64,000 nucleotides of DNA from Novosphingobium sp. Its GTDB lineage: Bacteria > Pseudomonadota > Alphaproteobacteria > Sphingomonadales > Sphingomonadaceae. The notes below the pieces were generated by a model that made no database searches, was not told the origin of the DNA, and saw only the letters and a program-made list of their open reading frames with translations. Position numbers and translations under genes: made by a program. Of the stretch, positions 60,967 to 64,000 are shown in pieces (position 1 is the first letter of the stretch; each line of letters begins with the position of its first letter). The DNA lies in the NCBI RefSeq assembly GCF_030699305.1, contig NZ_JAUYNB010000027.1, forward strand, positions 1-64,000, in the 5' to 3' direction.

Positions 60967-61021
60967 TGCAGTATTCCTTGAATTTCATGCGCCCGGCAGG
61001 CCGGGTTCGCGGGGCGAAGGC

Positions 61022-62182
61022 TCAGGCCCCCGGCAGGTCGAGGATGCGCTTGGCAACGACGTTGAGCATCACCTCGCTGGTCCCGCCCTCGATCGAATTG
61101 GCCTTGGTCCGCAGCCAGGTCCGGGCCTTGCTGCCGCCGCCCGATGCTTCGCTGTCCCATTCCAGCGCGGCGCTGCCGCCGCCGGCCATCAGCAGCTCAT
61201 ACCGGCGCTTGTTCAGCTCGGTCCCGGCATACTTCATCATGTTGGGCTGGGCGGGGTGGGCCTTGCCGACTTTGGCTTCGTCGAGGAACTTTTCGCCCAT
61301 CGCGCTGAATGCCAGCGCATCGACATCGAACATCGCGATTTCGGCGCGCAGCAGCGGGTCTTCGAGGCCCGCGCGGCTGAGCACCGGGCCGAGCGTGTTG
61401 AGCCGGTCGTTCCCGCCCGCGCCCGAAATCATCTCGCGCTCATGCCCCAGCAGGTATTTGGCGACGTCCCAGCCGCGATTGAGTTCACCCACGATCTGCG
61501 CCTTGGGCACGACCACGTTGTCGAAGAAGGTTTCGCAGAACGGCGAGTTGCCCGAAATCAGCAGGATCGGCTTGGTCGAGACGCCCGGCGTGGTCATGTC
61601 GAACAGCAGGAACGAAATGCCCTGATACTTGTTCGCCTTGTCGGTGCGGACCAGGCAGAAAATCCAGTCGGCCTTGTTGGCATAGCTGGTCCAGATCTTG
61701 GAGCCGTTGACCACCCAGTGGTCGCCCTTGTCCTCGCCGAAGGTTTGCAAGCTGACGAGGTCCGATCCGGAACCGGGTTCCGAATAGCCCTGGCACCAGC
61801 GGATTTCGCCGCGCGCGATCTGGCCGAGGTAGTGGACCTTCTGTTCTTCGGTCCCGAACTTCAGCAGCGCCGGGCCAAGCATCCAGATGCCAAAGCTGGA
61901 CAGCGGCGGACGCGCGTTGATCCGGTTCATTTCCTCGCGCCAGACTTTTGCCTCAGCCGCGCTCATCCCCGCGCCGCCATAGGCCTTGGGCCAGTCGGGC
62001 ACGGTGTAACCCTTGGCCACGCAGCGTTCGAGCCACGCCTTTTGCGCGTCGCTCTTGAACTTGAAATTGCGCCCGCCCCAGCAGACGTCATCTTCGTCGC
62101 GGGCGGGCTGGCGCATCTCGGCGGGGCAGTTTTCTTCAAGCCAGGCGCGGATTTCGGCCCGGAAGGCAGCAAGGTCAGACAT
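61022..62182 (-). CDS. acyl-CoA dehydrogenase (large form)
   Basis: This 386-aa flavoprotein has QGYSEPGSGSDLVSLQTFGE near residue 130 (FAD site), SKIWTSYANKADWIFCLVRT near 160, and RTKANSIEGGTSEVMLNVVA near the C-terminus. These features match the alpha-like ACADs that pair with a second subunit, here the one downstream. GGAG is placed 8 nt before the ATG. It starts the leftward catabolic operon; the divergent SDR begins 173 bp away. Confidence 0.93.
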   Translation of the reverse strand: MSDLAAFRAEIRAWLEENCPAEMRQPARDEDDVCWGGRNFKFKSDAQKAWLERCVAKGYTVPDWPKAYGGAGMSAAEAKVWREEMNRINARPPLSSFGIWMLGPALLKFGTEEQKVHYLGQIARGEIRWCQGYSEPGSGSDLVSLQTFGEDKGDHWVVNGSKIWTSYANKADWIFCLVRTDKANKYQGISFLLFDMTTPGVSTKPILLISGNSPFCETFFDNVVVPKAQIVGELNRGWDVAKYLLGHEREMISGAGGNDRLNTLGPVLSRAGLEDPLLRAEIAMFDVDALAFSAMGEKFLDEAKVGKAHPAQPNMMKYAGTELNKRRYELLMAGGGSAALEWDSEASGGGSKARTWLRTKANSIEGGTSEVMLNVVAKRILDLPGA

Positions 62183-62355
62183 GGATCGGACTCCTCTCTT
62201 AATCGCGAGGTTAAAGCGAGTCGGCGCGCCCGCGCAAGCGCGGATTTCCGCGGTTTGGTGCAAATGGCGCTTGCCGTAGCGTCAAGCGCAACAGCGTTGA
62301 CCGCGCCAGTTTGACGCTTAAGCTGACCGCAAAATCAGAACAGACAGGAGTGGAT

Positions 62356-63207
62356 ATGCGTTTCTCGGGCAAGTGTGTCGTGATTACTGGCGCAGCATCG
62401 GGCATTGGCCGGGCGGCGACGCTCTTGTTCGCCCGCGAAGGCGCGCAGGTATTCGCGGCCGATCTCAACCTTGACGGGGCCAAGGCGGTTGCCGCCGAAG
62501 CGCCGGGGATCACGGCGGTGGCCTGCGATGTCTGCGACGTGGCGCAGATCAAGGCGCTGATGGATCAGGCGGCGGTGGCCTGCGGCGGGATCGACGTGGT
62601 GTTCAACAATGCCGGGGCTGGCGGCGCGCGCGAGGCGATTGACGAGATCGACGCCGATGGCTGGGATTTCACCTTCCACCTGCTGCTGCGCTCGGTCGCG
62701 ATGGGCATTCGCTATGCCGCGCCGCACATGAAGGGCCGCCCGGGCGCGTCGATCGTCAACACCTCATCGGTCGCGGCGGTCGGGCCGGGCTATTCGCCCA
62801 CCGCCTATGCCGTGGCCAAGGCCGGCGTGCTGCACCTGACCAAGTGTGCGGCAACCGATCTGGCCCGCTATGGCATTCGCGTGAACGCGGTGCAGCCGGG
62901 CTTCATCAACACCAACATCTTCACCGCCAGCATGGAAATGCCGGCTGAACTGGTCGACACCGCCAAATCGATGATCGCGCAGATGTCCAGCCAGGCCCAG
63001 CCGGTGGCACGCGGCGGCCAGCCGGATGACATCGCCAATGCGGTCGCCTTCCTGAGCAGCGATGCCGCCAGCTTCATGACCGGCGCTTCGCTGATCGTCG
63101 ATGGCGGAATTACCATCGGCCCGCGCCACGCCTGGGATCCGGAAGCGCCGGGGATGTTCGATACGCTGCAAGCCATGGCCGAAGGGGCGCTGGGCGCACC
63201 GCAGTGA
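62356..63207 (+). CDS. short-chain dehydrogenase/reductase, divergent copy
   Basis: This 283-aa protein has CVVITGAASGIGRAATLLFA, NNAGAGGA, Ser in NTSSVAAV, and YAVAKAGVLHLTKC with the catalytic Tyr and Lys. The C-terminus is longer than in minimal SDRs. CAGGAGTGG precedes the ATG. Its stop overlaps the GTG of the downstream transporter (GTGA), so the two are coupled. It probably handles an intermediate of the same pathway as the divergent ACADs. Confidence 0.93.
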   Translation: MRFSGKCVVITGAASGIGRAATLLFAREGAQVFAADLNLDGAKAVAAEAPGITAVACDVCDVAQIKALMDQAAVACGGIDVVFNNAGAGGAREAIDEIDADGWDFTFHLLLRSVAMGIRYAAPHMKGRPGASIVNTSSVAAVGPGYSPTAYAVAKAGVLHLTKCAATDLARYGIRVNAVQPGFINTNIFTASMEMPAELVDTAKSMIAQMSSQAQPVARGGQPDDIANAVAFLSSDAASFMTGASLIVDGGITIGPRHAWDPEAPGMFDTLQAMAEGALGAPQ

Positions 63208-64000
63208 CAACAGCGGCCAGCGCTGGTCCTGCCCCCGGCGCCAGGCTGCCGGGGAAGCTGAAATTCTTCCACGGGCTGGGCTCGATTGCCTATGGCATCA
63301 AGGACAACGGATTTTCCACGTTCCTGCTGCTGTTCTACAATCAGGTGATGGGCATGGACCCGCGCATGGTCAGCCTGGCGCTGGCGATTGCGCTGGTGAT
63401 CGACGGGATCATCGATCCGATCATCGGCTATCTGTCCGACCGGACCTATTCCCCATGGGGGCGGCGCTTGCCGTGGCTCTATATCGCGCCGATCCCGCTG
63501 GCGTTTGCCTGGGCGGCGCTGTGGACTACCAGTTCACAGCCCACGCTGCTGGGGCTGGTGGTGATGGCCGTGATCGTGCGGATGCTGATTTCGGCCTGCG
63601 AAGTGCCGTCGATCGCGCTCGTGCCGGAACTGACCCACGATTATGACGAGCGCACCACGCTGATGCGCTATCGCTTTCTGTTCGGCTGGGGCGGGGGGCT
63701 GCTGGTGATGTTGCTGGCCTATACCGTGTTCCTGGCCCCTGCCGCCGATGGCAGCGGCGGGATGCTCGATGCCAGCGGCTATCAGGCATATGGCCTGTTC
63801 GGCGCGGTGGTGATGGCGGCGGCGGTGCTGATTTCCGCCGTCGGACAGCACAGCCGTGCCGCCGGGTATCCGCCGCGCGCGCGCAGCCCGTTCAATTTGC
63901 GCACGGCGTTTTCGGAACTGCGCGAATCGCTGTCGCACCCGGCTTTTCTGGTGCTGCTGGGCGGCGGCGGGCTGGCCTATACCAGCCAGGGGATCACGTT
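63204..64000 (+). CDS. MFS transporter, GPH sugar/cation symporter family, partial
   Basis: The frame from a GTG overlapping the SDR stop stays open to the window end (265 codons). It shows KLKFFHGLGSIAYGIKDNGF near the N-terminus, DPIIGYLSDRTYSPWGRRLP, the GPH-family loop D-P-x-x-G-x-x-x-D-R, near residue 72, and ELTHDYDERTTLMRYRFLFG near 140. Members co-transport sugars or other solutes with a cation. The C-terminal half lies outside the window. The role in uptake of the locus substrate is inferred. Confidence 0.88.
   Translation, partial: MTTAASAGPAPGARLPGKLKFFHGLGSIAYGIKDNGFSTFLLLFYNQVMGMDPRMVSLALAIALVIDGIIDPIIGYLSDRTYSPWGRRLPWLYIAPIPLAFAWAALWTTSSQPTLLGLVVMAVIVRMLISACEVPSIALVPELTHDYDERTTLMRYRFLFGWGGGLLVMLLAYTVFLAPAADGSGGMLDASGYQAYGLFGAVVMAAAVLISAVGQHSRAAGYPPRARSPFNLRTAFSELRESLSHPAFLVLLGGGGLAYTSQGIT

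Overview
This 64 kb window is high-GC chromosomal DNA that looks like a sphingomonad (Alphaproteobacteria, order Sphingomonadales). I infer this from gene content, not from a search: a Xanthomonas/Caulobacter-type TonB-dependent receptor, a PEP-CTERM-like sorting tail, an alphaproteobacterial SspB next to gmk, the ybgC-tolQRAB-pal order, and GC-rich REP-like palindromes. I see no phage genes, insertion sequences or CRISPR array.

Left part (1-15.5 kb). An initiator tRNA-Met and its terminator lead to an acyl-CoA synthetase, HU and a Crp/Fnr-like regulator. A tightly packed three-gene minus-strand operon (3286-7049) follows. It encodes a TIR-transmembrane-TPR protein, a small protein of unknown family, and a protein that combines TPR-S-like, SLOG-like and degenerate cyclase-like parts. 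This is the best candidate for a little-described signalling or defence system. A TonB-dependent receptor, a hypothetical protein, a DUF885 peptidase-like protein and a NarL-type regulator/hybrid histidine kinase pair come next.

15.4-23 kb. A second unusual locus joins a TPR-secretin protein with three exported proteins on the minus strand. A divergent exported gene carries the same kind of cysteine-pair units as one of them. No secretion ATPase or inner-membrane platform gene is present. Two paralogous membrane proteins, lipB and a small lipoprotein follow.

23-34.7 kb. This part holds general metabolism: a CoA ester lyase, an Old Yellow Enzyme, an EamA transporter, a second DUF885 protein, a DCC-family thiol oxidoreductase, an ABC1/UbiB kinase, a renalase-like flavoprotein and an iron-sulfur (6-4) photolyase.

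32.3-45.9 kb. This is a glucan-utilisation locus: TonB receptor, flavin-dependent halogenase, SapC-like protein, cupin/JmjC-like protein, second halogenase, GH16 glucanase, LacI regulator, MFS transporter and lipoprotein GH3 glucosidase. Near-identical GTGAACGTTCAC palindromes upstream of the receptor and of GH3 are very probably the LacI operators, which would make the locus one regulon.

46-57.8 kb. Housekeeping genes: tRNA-Gly, a thioesterase, a J-domain protein, ybgC-tolQRAB-pal, hisB-H-A-F-E with a HIT gene and an inserted PEP-CTERM-like gene, then sspB and gmk.

57.9-64 kb. After a REP-like inverted pair comes an acyl-CoA/SDR catabolic cluster (SMP-30-like hydrolase, SDR, two acyl-CoA dehydrogenases). 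Divergent to it are another SDR and a GPH-family MFS transporter cut by the window end.
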